Shown: in pieces, positions 36,703 through 45,223 of the stretch
Numbering within the stretch: position 1 is the stretch's first letter
How the letters are laid out: each line of letters begins with the position of its first letter
From: Maritimibacter alkaliphilus
GTDB lineage: Bacteria > Pseudomonadota > Alphaproteobacteria > Rhodobacterales > Rhodobacteraceae
Assembly (NCBI RefSeq): GCF_019801605.1
Contig: NZ_JAHVIT010000002.1
Coordinates: 1,364,001 to 1,428,000 of the forward strand
DNA length: 64,000 nt
Direction: 5' to 3'
Made by a program: the position numbers and the translations under genes
Notes under the pieces: model-generated
Told to the model about the DNA's origin: nothing
What the model saw: the letters and a program-made list of their open reading frames with translations, nothing else
Database searches by the model: none

Positions 36703-36844
36703 ATTTGTTCGGGCAATGAAACTGGGGACGGCGCCGCGCAGGGCTCTTGCCATTCATGGTTGTATGCTGAATTCTTGCGCGACCGCAGTGAAGCGCCCGG
36801 CCAGCCTCCCGGCCACAGAGGGGCGAAGACGGAAAGAGGCAATC

Positions 36845-38875
36845 TTGGCAGCCAGCGTGACCTACCGGACAGAGGAGCGCGTCGCGATCATCACGCTCGC
36901 GAACCCACCCATCAACGCGCTGACGCCCCGGATGCGCAATGGTCTGGCCGCCGCGCTGAACCGGGCCGAGGCGGAGGAGGTCCGCGCCGTCGTGATCGAG
37001 GGCACGGACGAGGTCTTTGCCTCGGGTCTCACGCTCAACGAATACGATGACGGCTTGCAGGATATCACGCTCGGCGACCTGAACCGCCGGATCGAGGATT
37101 TTCCCAAGCCGGTCGTGGTGCGGCTGGCCGGTCTGGTCAGCGGCGGCGGGCTGGAGCTGGCGCTTGCCGCCCATTGGCGCGTGGGGACCGACCGGGTGCG
37201 CCTCGCGCTGCCCGACCTCGGCATCGGCCTGATCCCCGGGGCCGGGGGCACCCAGCGGCTGCCGCGGCTCGTCGGGGGCGAGGCGGCGCTGAACCTGATC
37301 CTGTCGCGGCAGGCGGCGGGGCCCAGCTGGCCTGCCTTCCGGCTCATCGTGGACGAGGTCCGCCAGCCTGCCACCACGCCCCGGGCCGCGCTGGATGCGG
37401 CCCTGCGTCTGGCCGAGCGGGGCGACTGGCCGCGCAGCGGGGCCCGCACCGGCGGGCTTGAGGAAAGCGAGGCCTTTCTTCAGGCGATCGAGAAGCGTCG
37501 CGCGGCCTATCTCGCCGCGCACCGCCGGGCCGAGCTCGAGGTGGTGAACTGCGTCGAGGCCGTCCAGCTCATGCCGTTCGAGGCCGGTCTGGAGCTCGAG
37601 GCGACGGTCTACGAGGAACTGGTCGACAGCAACCATTCCGCCGCCCTGCGCCATGCCCGCAAGGCCGAACGCCGGGCCGCCTCCATGGCACTCAAGGAGC
37701 GCGCCCATCCGCTGACCACCGTGGGGGTGGCCTATGCCGGGCCGCTGGCGGCCCATGCGGTGGCCGAGATGCTGGTCGCCGGGCTGTCTGTCCGGCTGGC
37801 CGATCCCGACGCCTCGGCGCGCGAGCGGCTGGTGCGCGACGTGACCCGCGCCCTTGAAACCATGGGCGAGGCGCGCAGCCTCGGCGCCGGGCTGGAACCG
37901 GCGGAGGTGCTGCGCCTGCTGGAGCTGTCCCCGGACATGTCCTCGCTCGCCGGTCAGAGCGTGCTGGTCGAAGGTGCCCCGGATACCGAGAAGGCCAAGC
38001 GTGCGGCGCTCTCCGCCCTGGCCATGCTGGGGCGGGTCCTTGGCGGGCCGCCCCCGATCCTGTCGCTGACCCACCATCTGAATGTCGCGGCCCTTGCGCC
38101 GGCCGCGCTCAAGGACAGGGTCGGGGGGCTCGCGCTCGCGCATCGCTCCTTCCCGGCGCCCTTGGCCGAGCTCTCGGCCCCGGAGGGCGAGGACGCGGCG
38201 CTGGTGGCCGGGGCCGTGCGCCTGGCCACGGTGCTCGGCCGTCGGGTGGTGCGGGTCTATCCCTCTGGCTCGGCGGCCTTCACGGGCATCGAGCTGACGG
38301 CGGCCCTGCTAGCGGCGGCGGATGCGCTGACCGCGCGGGGGATCGAACCGGCGCAGGTCGATGCGGCGATGCGCAACTGGGGCATGCGGCGGGGGCCCTA
38401 CCAGATGATCACGGAATATCCGGCCGAGACCCTGTCCCGGGCCCGCCTGCGGTTCGGCGATCCCGGGGGGATGTCGCTGCGCCGGCTGGCCGAGCGTGGC
38501 GCGCCGGAGCCGGAGCTCCCGGCGGAGGAGCCGGAGGCGCCTGTCGGGCTGGGGCCGGGCTCGGGGGAGGATGGTGCCTGGACCCCTGTGGATGTGCGGC
38601 GGGCCTGTCTCGCTGCGGTGGTGAACACCGGCACCTGCCTGCTGGACCGGGGCCTCGTGGCCCGTCCGCTGGTGCTGGACGCGGTTGCGCTGATGGGGCT
38701 CGGTTATGCGCCGGCCACGGGCGGGCCGATGAAGGCCGCCGATCTGCGCGGTCTCTTCGAATACGTCAAGCGGTGCCGCACGCTGGCCCCGCTGAACCCC
38801 GCGCTCTGGACGCCCCATCCGCTGCTGGTGAAGCTCCAGCGCGAGGGCGTGGTCTTCGACCGGATGAACGGCTGA
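36845..38875 (+). CDS. Divergent enoyl-CoA hydratase / 3-hydroxyacyl-CoA dehydrogenase fusion
   Basis: 676 aa with the FadB/FadJ layout. Hydratase part: ITLANPPINALTPRMRNG, VSGGGLELALAAHWRV with Glu104 kept, and PDLGIGLIPGAGGTQRLPRL, where the second catalytic Glu is Asp124. The dehydrogenase part starts about residue 280, but the Rossmann GxGxxG is missing: the sequence is VGVAYAGPLAAHAVAEML. The C-terminal domain keeps VNTGTCLLDRGLVARPLVLD and GGPMKAAD. Start is TTG at 36845 after AGAGG; a GTG at 36857 is possible. Probable role: remnant or altered-specificity beta-oxidation enzyme; NAD binding is doubtful. Confidence 0.8.
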   Translation: MAASVTYRTEERVAIITLANPPINALTPRMRNGLAAALNRAEAEEVRAVVIEGTDEVFASGLTLNEYDDGLQDITLGDLNRRIEDFPKPVVVRLAGLVSGGGLELALAAHWRVGTDRVRLALPDLGIGLIPGAGGTQRLPRLVGGEAALNLILSRQAAGPSWPAFRLIVDEVRQPATTPRAALDAALRLAERGDWPRSGARTGGLEESEAFLQAIEKRRAAYLAAHRRAELEVVNCVEAVQLMPFEAGLELEATVYEELVDSNHSAALRHARKAERRAASMALKERAHPLTTVGVAYAGPLAAHAVAEMLVAGLSVRLADPDASARERLVRDVTRALETMGEARSLGAGLEPAEVLRLLELSPDMSSLAGQSVLVEGAPDTEKAKRAALSALAMLGRVLGGPPPILSLTHHLNVAALAPAALKDRVGGLALAHRSFPAPLAELSAPEGEDAALVAGAVRLATVLGRRVVRVYPSGSAAFTGIELTAALLAAADALTARGIEPAQVDAAMRNWGMRRGPYQMITEYPAETLSRARLRFGDPGGMSLRRLAERGAPEPELPAEEPEAPVGLGPGSGEDGAWTPVDVRRACLAAVVNTGTCLLDRGLVARPLVLDAVALMGLGYAPATGGPMKAADLRGLFEYVKRCRTLAPLNPALWTPHPLLVKLQREGVVFDRMNG

Positions 38876-38972
38876 CGGCCGATCCGGCGTACTGCGGGCT
38901 CACGGTCAATGGGTCGCCACGGGGCCGCCACCGGGCCGCCCATGGGCGTCGTCGTCGGCGGCGGGGGCAGGG

Positions 38973-39188
38973 TCAGCCCAGCAGGATCCCCGCGATCACC
39001 ACGGCCAGCCCGAGCACGGACAGCAGCAGCGACCCGAGGTTGAGGGGGATGACCTTGCGGATCACCTCGCGCAGGGCCTCGTCGTCGAGACCGGCACGGC
39101 GGGCGCGGCTGACCTGCACGATGGCCCAGACGAGGCCGACGAGGCCGACCAGGGACAGGGCGGCGCCGCCCCAGATAAGCGTTTGCAT
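38973..39188 (-). CDS. Small membrane protein, 71 aa
   Basis: Two hydrophobic segments (ALSLVGLVGLVWAIVQV and LGSLLLSVLGLAVVIAGIL) connected by a charged loop RARRAGLDDEALREVIRKV. Reads like many short alphaproteobacterial inner-membrane proteins of unknown function. The ATG at 39188 follows AGGGAACGAGACCGCC, a moderate ribosome site. Independent of the flanking genes, which run rightward. Confidence 0.7.
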   Translation of the reverse strand: MQTLIWGGAALSLVGLVGLVWAIVQVSRARRAGLDDEALREVIRKVIPLNLGSLLLSVLGLAVVIAGILLG

Positions 39189-39345
39189 GGCGGTCTCGTT
39201 CCCTCTTGCAGAGCCGTCGCGTGGCGTTCCCCGCGCCTAAAGGATCGGCCCGCTCCGCGCAAGCCTGCCGGGACAGGCTGCCGGGACTTGCCGTGGCCCG
39301 CGCGGGCGGCTAGCTAGGGGCACTCAGGCAAGACAGAGGTGTGCG

Positions 39346-39606
39346 ATGGAAGACGACGCAATGGAGGCCAACTACCGCGTGACCGCGGGTGAGCTGCGCC
39401 AGTTCATCGAACGGTACGAACGGCTGGAGACCGAGAAGAAGGACATCGCCGAGCAGCAGAAGGAAGTCATGGCAGAGGCCAAGGGCCGCGGCTACGACAC
39501 CAAGGTCATGCGCAAGGTGATCTCGCTGCGCAAGCGCGACAAGGACGACATTGCCGAGGAAGAAGCGATCCTCGAGATGTACAAGGAAGCGCTCGGCATG
39601 AGCTGA
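39346..39606 (+). CDS. DUF2312 / UPF0335 family protein
   Basis: 86 aa. The family pattern is unmistakable: VTAGELRQFIERYERLETEK, DIAEQQKEVMAEAKGRGYDTK and MRKVISLRKRDKDDIAEEEAILEMYKEALG. Small helical cytoplasmic protein found across alphaproteobacteria, resembling GapR, the DUF2312 nucleoid protein that binds overtwisted DNA. The ATG at 39346 is the first; an internal ATG at residue 6 is also possible. Followed by a terminator. Confidence 0.92.
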   Translation: MEDDAMEANYRVTAGELRQFIERYERLETEKKDIAEQQKEVMAEAKGRGYDTKVMRKVISLRKRDKDDIAEEEAILEMYKEALGMS

Positions 39607-39631
39607 GCCCCCGCCCCGCGGTGAAGCGCAG

Positions 39632-39664
39632 AGGCGCGCTCTCCCCCCGGAGACGCGCCTTTTT
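39632..39664 (+). terminator. Terminator after the DUF2312 gene
   Basis: 12-bp stem with one bulged C (39632-39644 with 39649-39660), CCCC loop, then TTTT. Strong intrinsic terminator. Confidence 0.85.
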
Positions 39665-39792
39665 GCTTGGCGTCTTCCCGCGGGACCGAGGCACGCGCGT
39701 GCCCCAAGGCGGCCCGCCTGCCCCCCCGCGTTCAAGGCCCCGGGCCGCGCCCACCGCCGCGTCGTCGGCCCCCGGCTCCCCATCCCTTTCCG

Positions 39793-39847
39793 TTTCGCAA
39801 ATATCCTCGGGGGGAGGGGCGCAGCCCCGGGGGGCAGACAGCCCCCC
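39793..39847. repeat. REP-like intergenic element with two nested hairpins
   Basis: TTTCGCAAATATCC (39793-39806) is followed by two back-to-back G/C hairpins: GGGGC-GCA-GCCCC (39816-39828) and GGGGGGC-AGACA-GCCCCCC (39829-39847). A related TTTCCCCAAATACTC lies at 13182-13196 after clpX. This resembles the CAAATACTC-plus-GC-hairpin element scattered in Rhodobacterales genomes. It fills part of the 342-nt gap 39607-39948, which has no supported gene. Confidence 0.5.
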
Positions 39848-39948
39848 TTGCAACGGCGCCGCGCCGCACGGCTTCTCCTGTCTGGGCCCTCCCGTCTGGT
39901 CCCTCTTGCCGGGCTCTTCCTGTCTGGCCCCCGGCCGCGCCGGGGCTC

Positions 39949-40824
39949 TCAGGTCGACAGGAACCGCACGCCTTCCATCGCCGCGATGCGGCCACAGTCG
40001 GCGTCGTATTCCTCGGTCAGGTCCTCGATGAGTTGCTCGTCCCAGCCCGGCAGGTCCAGTTCCTCCTCCAGCGCGCCTTCCAGCGCGTATTTGTCGAGGA
40101 AGGCCGCCATGACCCGGTGCTTCTGGGGATCGTTCAGGTTGGGATGCGCCTTCAGGTAGGCACGGAACCGCTGCATCCCCTCGCGGCTCATGATCTCGGT
40201 CAGCAGGTCGAAGCCGCCCGTGATCTTCTGCCCGGTCGGCAGGTCGGCCATGGCGCGGATGATCTGGGCCCAGAGGAAGGGCGTGTCCTCGTTGCTCCAG
40301 ACCGTCAGCTTCAGCCGCGGCACGTAGCCCTGGATGCGCTCGATCAGGTCGGACCAGCGCAGCTGCATCGGGTCATAGCCCGACAGGAAGGCCGCGAGGT
40401 CGTCATCGGGCGCGAGGTTGAAGAGCGCGGGCAGGAAGGTGGCGGGGTTGCGCAGCGCGAGGAAGAGATGGATCTCGTCCTCGGGGAAGAGCGCGCAGAA
40501 CTGGCGCAGCTTCTCTTCCGCCATCGGGTAGAGCCCGCCGGGCCCCACCGCCAGCTTGGGCACGCAGAAGAAGTTGTCGTTCGACAGCACCATGCGGCTG
40601 CCTTCCTCCTCCTCGAGGATCGCGTCCAGAAGGATGCCGCGCGCCCCCAGCGTCGGCGGCGCATAGGCCAGACCGTGCAGCGCATCGCGCAGCAGGCGGC
40701 GGTACTTGGAGGGGCCGGGGATCAGGACACCGCGCTGCAGGAAATCCTGCTTGTTGCGCAGCAGGGTCTTCATCAGCCGGTCCTCGTCCGTTGCATGGGC
40801 GCCTGCGTGAAGAATGATCTGCAT
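39949..40824 (-). CDS. Sulfotransferase-fold-like protein, probably without PAPS binding
   Basis: 291 aa, soluble. The N-terminus MQIILHAGAHATDEDRLMKTL aligns in pattern with the HIGxxKTGTTxLQ loop of sulfotransferases found in Rhodobacteraceae, but KTGTT is replaced by ATDED, so PAPS binding is doubtful. LFLALRNPATFLPALF recalls the second PAPS motif (RNP). GWDEQLIEDLTEEYDAD is a C-terminal helix typical of that family. Possible role: degenerate sulfotransferase or binding protein. No partner gene. Confidence 0.6.
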   Translation of the reverse strand: MQIILHAGAHATDEDRLMKTLLRNKQDFLQRGVLIPGPSKYRRLLRDALHGLAYAPPTLGARGILLDAILEEEEGSRMVLSNDNFFCVPKLAVGPGGLYPMAEEKLRQFCALFPEDEIHLFLALRNPATFLPALFNLAPDDDLAAFLSGYDPMQLRWSDLIERIQGYVPRLKLTVWSNEDTPFLWAQIIRAMADLPTGQKITGGFDLLTEIMSREGMQRFRAYLKAHPNLNDPQKHRVMAAFLDKYALEGALEEELDLPGWDEQLIEDLTEEYDADCGRIAAMEGVRFLST

Positions 40825-40908
40825 CTGTCGTCCTGAACCTACACGTACCTCGGCGCAGGATAGAGCCCTGCGCTGGACAGGGAAAGCGGATTGCGGCTAG
40901 ACGGATGC

Positions 40909-42624
40909 ATGGTCTCGAACGTGTCGCCGCAACCCCACGATCCAAGCTCTCACGGGCCCCGCCCCGACGCGCCGGGCCGCCGCCTGCGCGGCTGGCCCTC
41001 GCTATGGTCGGCGGGGGCGGTGCTCATCGCGGTGATCGTGATCCTGCCGATCCTCTCGGTGCTCTGGATTGCCCTGACACCGACCTCGGCCAATATCTGG
41101 CCGCACCTGATCCAGACGACCCTGCCGCGCTATCTCAGGAACACGCTGATCCTGATGGGATCGGTCGGTCTGCTGACCGCCATGGTGGGCAGCGGGGCGG
41201 CCTGGATCGTGACGCGCTACCGTTTCCCGGCCGATCGCTGGCTGGAGTGGCTGCTGCTGCTGCCGCTGGCGATCCCGGCCTATGTCGGGGCCTATGCCTT
41301 GGTGGACCTGCTGGAATACGCGGGCCCCGTGCAGACCTGGCTGCGTGGACTGATGGGCTGGAAGACGGCGCGGGACTACTGGTTCCCCGAGATCCGCTCG
41401 CTGGGCGCCGCGATCCTCGTGCTGTCCGCAGCGCTCTACCCTTACGTCTACCTGCTGACCCGCGCGGCCTTCCGCGAGCAGTCGGGCGGCGGCGAGGAAG
41501 TGGCCCGCTCGCTCGGCGCGGGGCCCTTCGCCCGGTTCCGCAGGATCGGCCTGCCGCTGGCCCGTCCCGCCATCGCCGCCGGCGTCGCCGTGGTGATGAT
41601 GGAGACGATCAACGATTTCGGCACGGTGGATTACTTCGCGGTCCAGACGCTGACCACCGGCATCTTCTCCACGTGGCTCGACGGGAACAATGCCAGCGGC
41701 GCGGCGCAGATCGCCTGCGTGATCCTCGCCATGGTGATCCTGCTGGTGCTGCTCGAGAAGGGCTCGCGCCGGCGCAGCAAGTTCTACAACCTCGGCAGCC
41801 GCCACCGGCCCGTGACCCGCGTGGCCCTGACCGGCCCGACGGCATGGGCCGCGACAGCGCTCTGCGCGCTGCCGGTCCTCGCGGGCTTCGTGCTGCCGGC
41901 GGGCGTGATCCTCAGCCACGCGGTCGACCATGCGGGTGCGTGGACCGACCCGGCGCTGCTGAGCGCGCTTCTCAACACCCTGACGGTGGGCGGCATCGCG
42001 GCGGTGCTGACGGTGCTGGCGGCGGTCTTCCTCGTCTACGGCGTGCGCCTGTCGGGGCGCCGCCTGCCGCGCCTGCTGATGCCGGTGACGACGATCGGCT
42101 ATGCCGCGCCCGGCGCGGTGCTGGGGGTGGGCATCCTGATCCCGCTGGCGCAGCTGGATCACGGGCTGGCGGATTTCGTCGAGGGCACGTTGGGCGTGGA
42201 CATCGGCCTGATCCTCACCGGCTCGGCCTTCGCCCTCGTGCTGGCCTATTGCGTGCGCTTCTTCGCCATCGCGCAGGGGGCCTCGGACGCCGCCATGGGG
42301 CGGGTGTCGCCCTCGCTGCCCATGGCCGCGCGCTCGCTCGGGCGCAGCCACCGCAACGTGCTGGGGGCAGTCTACTTCCCGCTGATCCGGGGCACGCTGG
42401 CCTCGGCGCTGCTGCTGGTCTTCGTGGATTGCGTGAAGGAACTGCCCGCCACGCTGCTGCTGCGGCCCTTCAACTACGACACGCTGGCGACCCGGGTGCA
42501 TGAACAGGCAAGCCTTGAACGGCTGGGGCAGGCGGCCCCGGCGGCCATCCTCGTGATCCTCGTGGGGCTGGTGGCCGTGGGCCTGCTGGCGCGCTCCAGC
42601 CGTGAAAACTGGGGCCGGGACTGA
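40909..42624 (+). CDS. ABC transporter permease, fused two-domain (FbpB/SfuB-like)
   Basis: 571 aa from the ATG at 40909, with about 12 transmembrane segments in two similar halves. Each half has the EAA coupling loop: EEVARSLGAGPFARFRRIGLPLARPAI (first) and PMAARSLGRSHRNVLGAVYFPLI (second). SQ: SGGGEEVARSLGAG. Fused permeases of this type serve ferric iron, thiamine or phosphonate importers. Neither the ATPase nor a binding protein is adjacent on this side; a solute-binding protein appears at 63462, beyond the hydrogenase cluster. Upstream residues 40891-40908 are open but lack a better start. Confidence 0.85.
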   Translation: MVSNVSPQPHDPSSHGPRPDAPGRRLRGWPSLWSAGAVLIAVIVILPILSVLWIALTPTSANIWPHLIQTTLPRYLRNTLILMGSVGLLTAMVGSGAAWIVTRYRFPADRWLEWLLLLPLAIPAYVGAYALVDLLEYAGPVQTWLRGLMGWKTARDYWFPEIRSLGAAILVLSAALYPYVYLLTRAAFREQSGGGEEVARSLGAGPFARFRRIGLPLARPAIAAGVAVVMMETINDFGTVDYFAVQTLTTGIFSTWLDGNNASGAAQIACVILAMVILLVLLEKGSRRRSKFYNLGSRHRPVTRVALTGPTAWAATALCALPVLAGFVLPAGVILSHAVDHAGAWTDPALLSALLNTLTVGGIAAVLTVLAAVFLVYGVRLSGRRLPRLLMPVTTIGYAAPGAVLGVGILIPLAQLDHGLADFVEGTLGVDIGLILTGSAFALVLAYCVRFFAIAQGASDAAMGRVSPSLPMAARSLGRSHRNVLGAVYFPLIRGTLASALLLVFVDCVKELPATLLLRPFNYDTLATRVHEQASLERLGQAAPAAILVILVGLVAVGLLARSSRENWGRD

Positions 42625-42672
42625 CGCCTGCACCGGCCGGGCACGGCGCGGATACCGCAAGTGAGAACGTCA

Positions 42673-42704
42673 GGAGCCGCCCGGTGGATGCGCCGGGCGG
42701 CTCC
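42673..42704. terminator. Hairpin between the ABC permease and hypE
   Basis: 12-bp perfect GC-rich stem (42673-42684 with 42693-42704) and 8-nt loop, between convergent genes. No clear U-run on either side, so a Rho-independent function is uncertain. Confidence 0.55.
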
Positions 42705-42736
42705 GTCCTGCGCAGGCCTGTCCCGAAGGACCCGCC

Positions 42737-43780
42737 TCAGCAGATCCGTGGCAGCTGCTCTCCGACCAGCATGTCCACGATCCGCTGCCCGCCGAAGGCC
42801 GTCCTCAGCACCACGGGGACCGGGCCGCGCGGGCCCGCCCGGCCCACGATTGCGGCTGTCCGGCCTGCGTCCATGGCCTGCATCGCCTCCAGCGCCGCCT
42901 GCGCCTGATCCGCCGGCACGAAGAGCGCCAGCGTTCCCTCGTTCGCGAGATAGAGCGGGTCCAGCCCGAGGATCTCGCACATGCCCTTCACCTCCGCGCG
43001 CAGCGGCAGGGCCTCTTCCTCCAGCGTCACGGTCACGCCCGCCGCCTCGGCCATCTCGTTCAGGGTCGAGGCCAGCCCGCCGCGGGTCGCGTCACGGGCG
43101 GCGCGGGTGCCCGGGGCTGCGGCCAGAACCGCCTCGATGAGGTGGTTGAGGCTCTGGCAGTCGCTTTCCAGCGGGGTGGAGAGCGCCAGATCACCGCGCG
43201 CGGCAAGGATCGTTGCCCCGTGATCGCCCAGCACCCCGTTCACCAGCACCACGTCGCCCTCGCGGATGTCCTCCGCGGCCATGTCACGGCCCGCCGGGAT
43301 GACGCCCACGCCCGAGGTTGTGACGAAGACCGTGTCACAGGCCCCCCGGCCCACAACCTTGGTGTCTCCGGTGACGATGCGCACGCCCGCCGCCGCGGCC
43401 TCGCGCGCCATGGAGGCGACGATCCGGCGCAGCAGCGCGATCTCGGTGCCTTCCTCGATGATGAAGGCCGCCGACAGCCACAGCGGCCTGGCCCCGCCCA
43501 CGGCGAGGTCATTGACCGTGCCGCAGACCGCCAGCTTGCCGATGTCGCCGCCGGGAAATTCCACCGGGGTGACCACGAAACTGTCGGTGGTGAAGGCGAG
43601 CCGTGCGCCGGGGGCCTGCAGGGCGGCATCCATCAGCCGCGCCTGATCTTCCGAGCCGGGCGGCTGGAAGACGTCCGTGAAGACCTCTTCGATCAGGTCG
43701 CGCATGGCACGCCCGCCGCCGCCATGGGCCAGCGTCACCCGCGCATCGCGCAGGCGGGAGGGTTTGGCAGACATGTTCAT
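42737..43780 (-). CDS. hypE: Hydrogenase maturation protein HypE
   Basis: 347 aa. It dehydrates the carbamoyl group placed on its C-terminal Cys to make the cyanide ligands of the NiFe site; the tail is LPRIC, exactly the PRIC end of the family. PurM-like features: TLAHGGGGRAMRDLIEEVF, TTDSFVVTPVEFPGGDIG, ARDATRGGLASTLNEMA. The ATG at 43780 overlaps the hypD stop by ATGA. Last gene of the hup-hyp run. Confidence 0.97.
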   Translation of the reverse strand: MNMSAKPSRLRDARVTLAHGGGGRAMRDLIEEVFTDVFQPPGSEDQARLMDAALQAPGARLAFTTDSFVVTPVEFPGGDIGKLAVCGTVNDLAVGGARPLWLSAAFIIEEGTEIALLRRIVASMAREAAAAGVRIVTGDTKVVGRGACDTVFVTTSGVGVIPAGRDMAAEDIREGDVVLVNGVLGDHGATILAARGDLALSTPLESDCQSLNHLIEAVLAAAPGTRAARDATRGGLASTLNEMAEAAGVTVTLEEEALPLRAEVKGMCEILGLDPLYLANEGTLALFVPADQAQAALEAMQAMDAGRTAAIVGRAGPRGPVPVVLRTAFGGQRIVDMLVGEQLPRIC

Positions 43781-44928
43781 TCCGCAGCCTCCACTGACAG
43801 ACGGGCCCCGCCATAGGTCCAATAGGCCGCGCAGGCCCCTTCGGAGCTGACCATCAGCGCGCCGAGCGGCGTGTCGGGGGTGCAGCCCCGGCCGAACTGC
43901 GGACATTGCGTGGGTTTCATCCGTCCCGTCATGACGGACCCGCAGGCACAGCCCTCGGGCTCAGGTGTGGGGGCGCGGCCGCCCGCCTTGGCGTAGCCGA
44001 TGCCGAACTTCTCCTCCGCATCCCACGGGCGATAGGCGGCGCGGATGCGTAGCCCGCTGGCGTCGATCTCTCCCAGACCGCGCCATTCGAAGCTGGGGCG
44101 CTTCTCGTAGACGTCCTCGATCGCGGCAAGGCTGACGGCATTTCCGTGCTCGGGCACCACGCGGGCATATTGGTTTTCGATCTCGGCGCGGCCCTCGGCC
44201 AGCTGCGTCAGCACCATGAGCACCGATTGCAGCAGGTCCAGCGGCTCGAACCCGGCGACGACCAGCGGCTTGCCATAGTCGTCGGCCACGAAGTCGAGCG
44301 GGTGAATGCCGATCACCATCGAGACATGCCCCGGCCCGACGAACCCGTCGAGCACCATATGCGGGTCGTCCAGCAGCGTCTTGATCGGCGGCGGCACGGT
44401 GATGTGGTTGCAAAAGACCGAGAAGTTGGCCAGCCCCTCGCGCGCGGCCTGCTGGATCGAGAGCGCGGTCGAGGGCGTCGTCGTCTCGAAGCCGAGGCCG
44501 AAGAAGACCACCTCCCGGTCCGGATTGCGCCGCGCCAGTTCCAGCGCGTCGAGCGGAGAATAGACGGTGCGCACATCCGCGCCATCGGCCTTGGCCTGCA
44601 AGAGCGATTTCCTGGTGCCGGGCACGCGCATGGCATCGCCGAATGTGGTGAAGATCACTTCCGGCTTCTCGGCGATCTCGACGCATTCGTCGACGCGCGC
44701 CATGGGCAGGACGCAGACCGGGCAGCCGGGGCCGTGGATGAACTCGATCCCCTCGTGCACCAGCTTGTCGAGCCCGTAGCGGAAGATCGCGTGGGTGTGC
44801 CCGCCGCAGATCTCCATGATGCGCACCGGGCCTGCCTTGGTGGCGCCCAGACGGTCGGCCATGGCGCCGATGGCGGCGATCAGGGCCTTCGCGGCCTTGG
44901 GGTCGCGGAATTCCTCGACATAGCGCAT
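43777..44928 (-). CDS. hypD: Hydrogenase maturation protein HypD
   Basis: 383 aa. Iron-sulfur scaffold on which Fe(CN)2CO is assembled. Motifs: EICGGHTHAIFRYGLD, HGPGCPVCVLPMAR, FGLGFETTTPSTAL and GFVGPGHVSMVIG, with the C-terminal cluster cysteines in EGCACGSVMTGRMKPTQCPQFGRGCTP. ATG at 44928 lies 2 nt after the hypC stop. Works with HypC and HypE. Confidence 0.97.
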   Translation of the reverse strand: MRYVEEFRDPKAAKALIAAIGAMADRLGATKAGPVRIMEICGGHTHAIFRYGLDKLVHEGIEFIHGPGCPVCVLPMARVDECVEIAEKPEVIFTTFGDAMRVPGTRKSLLQAKADGADVRTVYSPLDALELARRNPDREVVFFGLGFETTTPSTALSIQQAAREGLANFSVFCNHITVPPPIKTLLDDPHMVLDGFVGPGHVSMVIGIHPLDFVADDYGKPLVVAGFEPLDLLQSVLMVLTQLAEGRAEIENQYARVVPEHGNAVSLAAIEDVYEKRPSFEWRGLGEIDASGLRIRAAYRPWDAEEKFGIGYAKAGGRAPTPEPEGCACGSVMTGRMKPTQCPQFGRGCTPDTPLGALMVSSEGACAAYWTYGGARLSVEAAE

Positions 44929-44930
44929 GG

Positions 44931-45221
44931 TCAGCCCCTCCCTGCGAGGGCGCGGTCGCCCTCGGCCATCTGCTCCAACGCCTCCTGCGCCTCGCCAAGC
45001 GCGCGCAGCGCCTCTAGCGTCTCGGCAGCCTCGTGTTCGTCGATGACGGCCATGGCAAAGCCCACGTGGATCAGCACCCATTCGCCCACAAGGTCCTCAA
45101 GCGGGCCGGTGGCCACCGGGGCGAGGCTCACCTCGCGGCGCACGCCCGAGACCTCGGCCATGCCCATCTGGCGGGCGGCGTCGGTGATGGCTGTGATCTG
45201 GCCGGGAATTCCCAGACACAT
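44931..45221 (-). CDS. hypC: Hydrogenase maturation chaperone HypC
   Basis: 96 aa, beginning MCLGIPGQI with Cys2 that binds the iron centre with HypD, and then the family stretch EVSLAPVATG, VGEWVLIHVGFAMAVIDEHEA. A slightly longer C-terminal helix (EALRALGEAQEALEQMAEGD) than in E. coli. Sits between hupR and hypD; a second HypC-like protein, HupF, is encoded at 50965. Confidence 0.96.
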   Translation of the reverse strand: MCLGIPGQITAITDAARQMGMAEVSGVRREVSLAPVATGPLEDLVGEWVLIHVGFAMAVIDEHEAAETLEALRALGEAQEALEQMAEGDRALAGRG

Positions 45222-45223
45222 GG

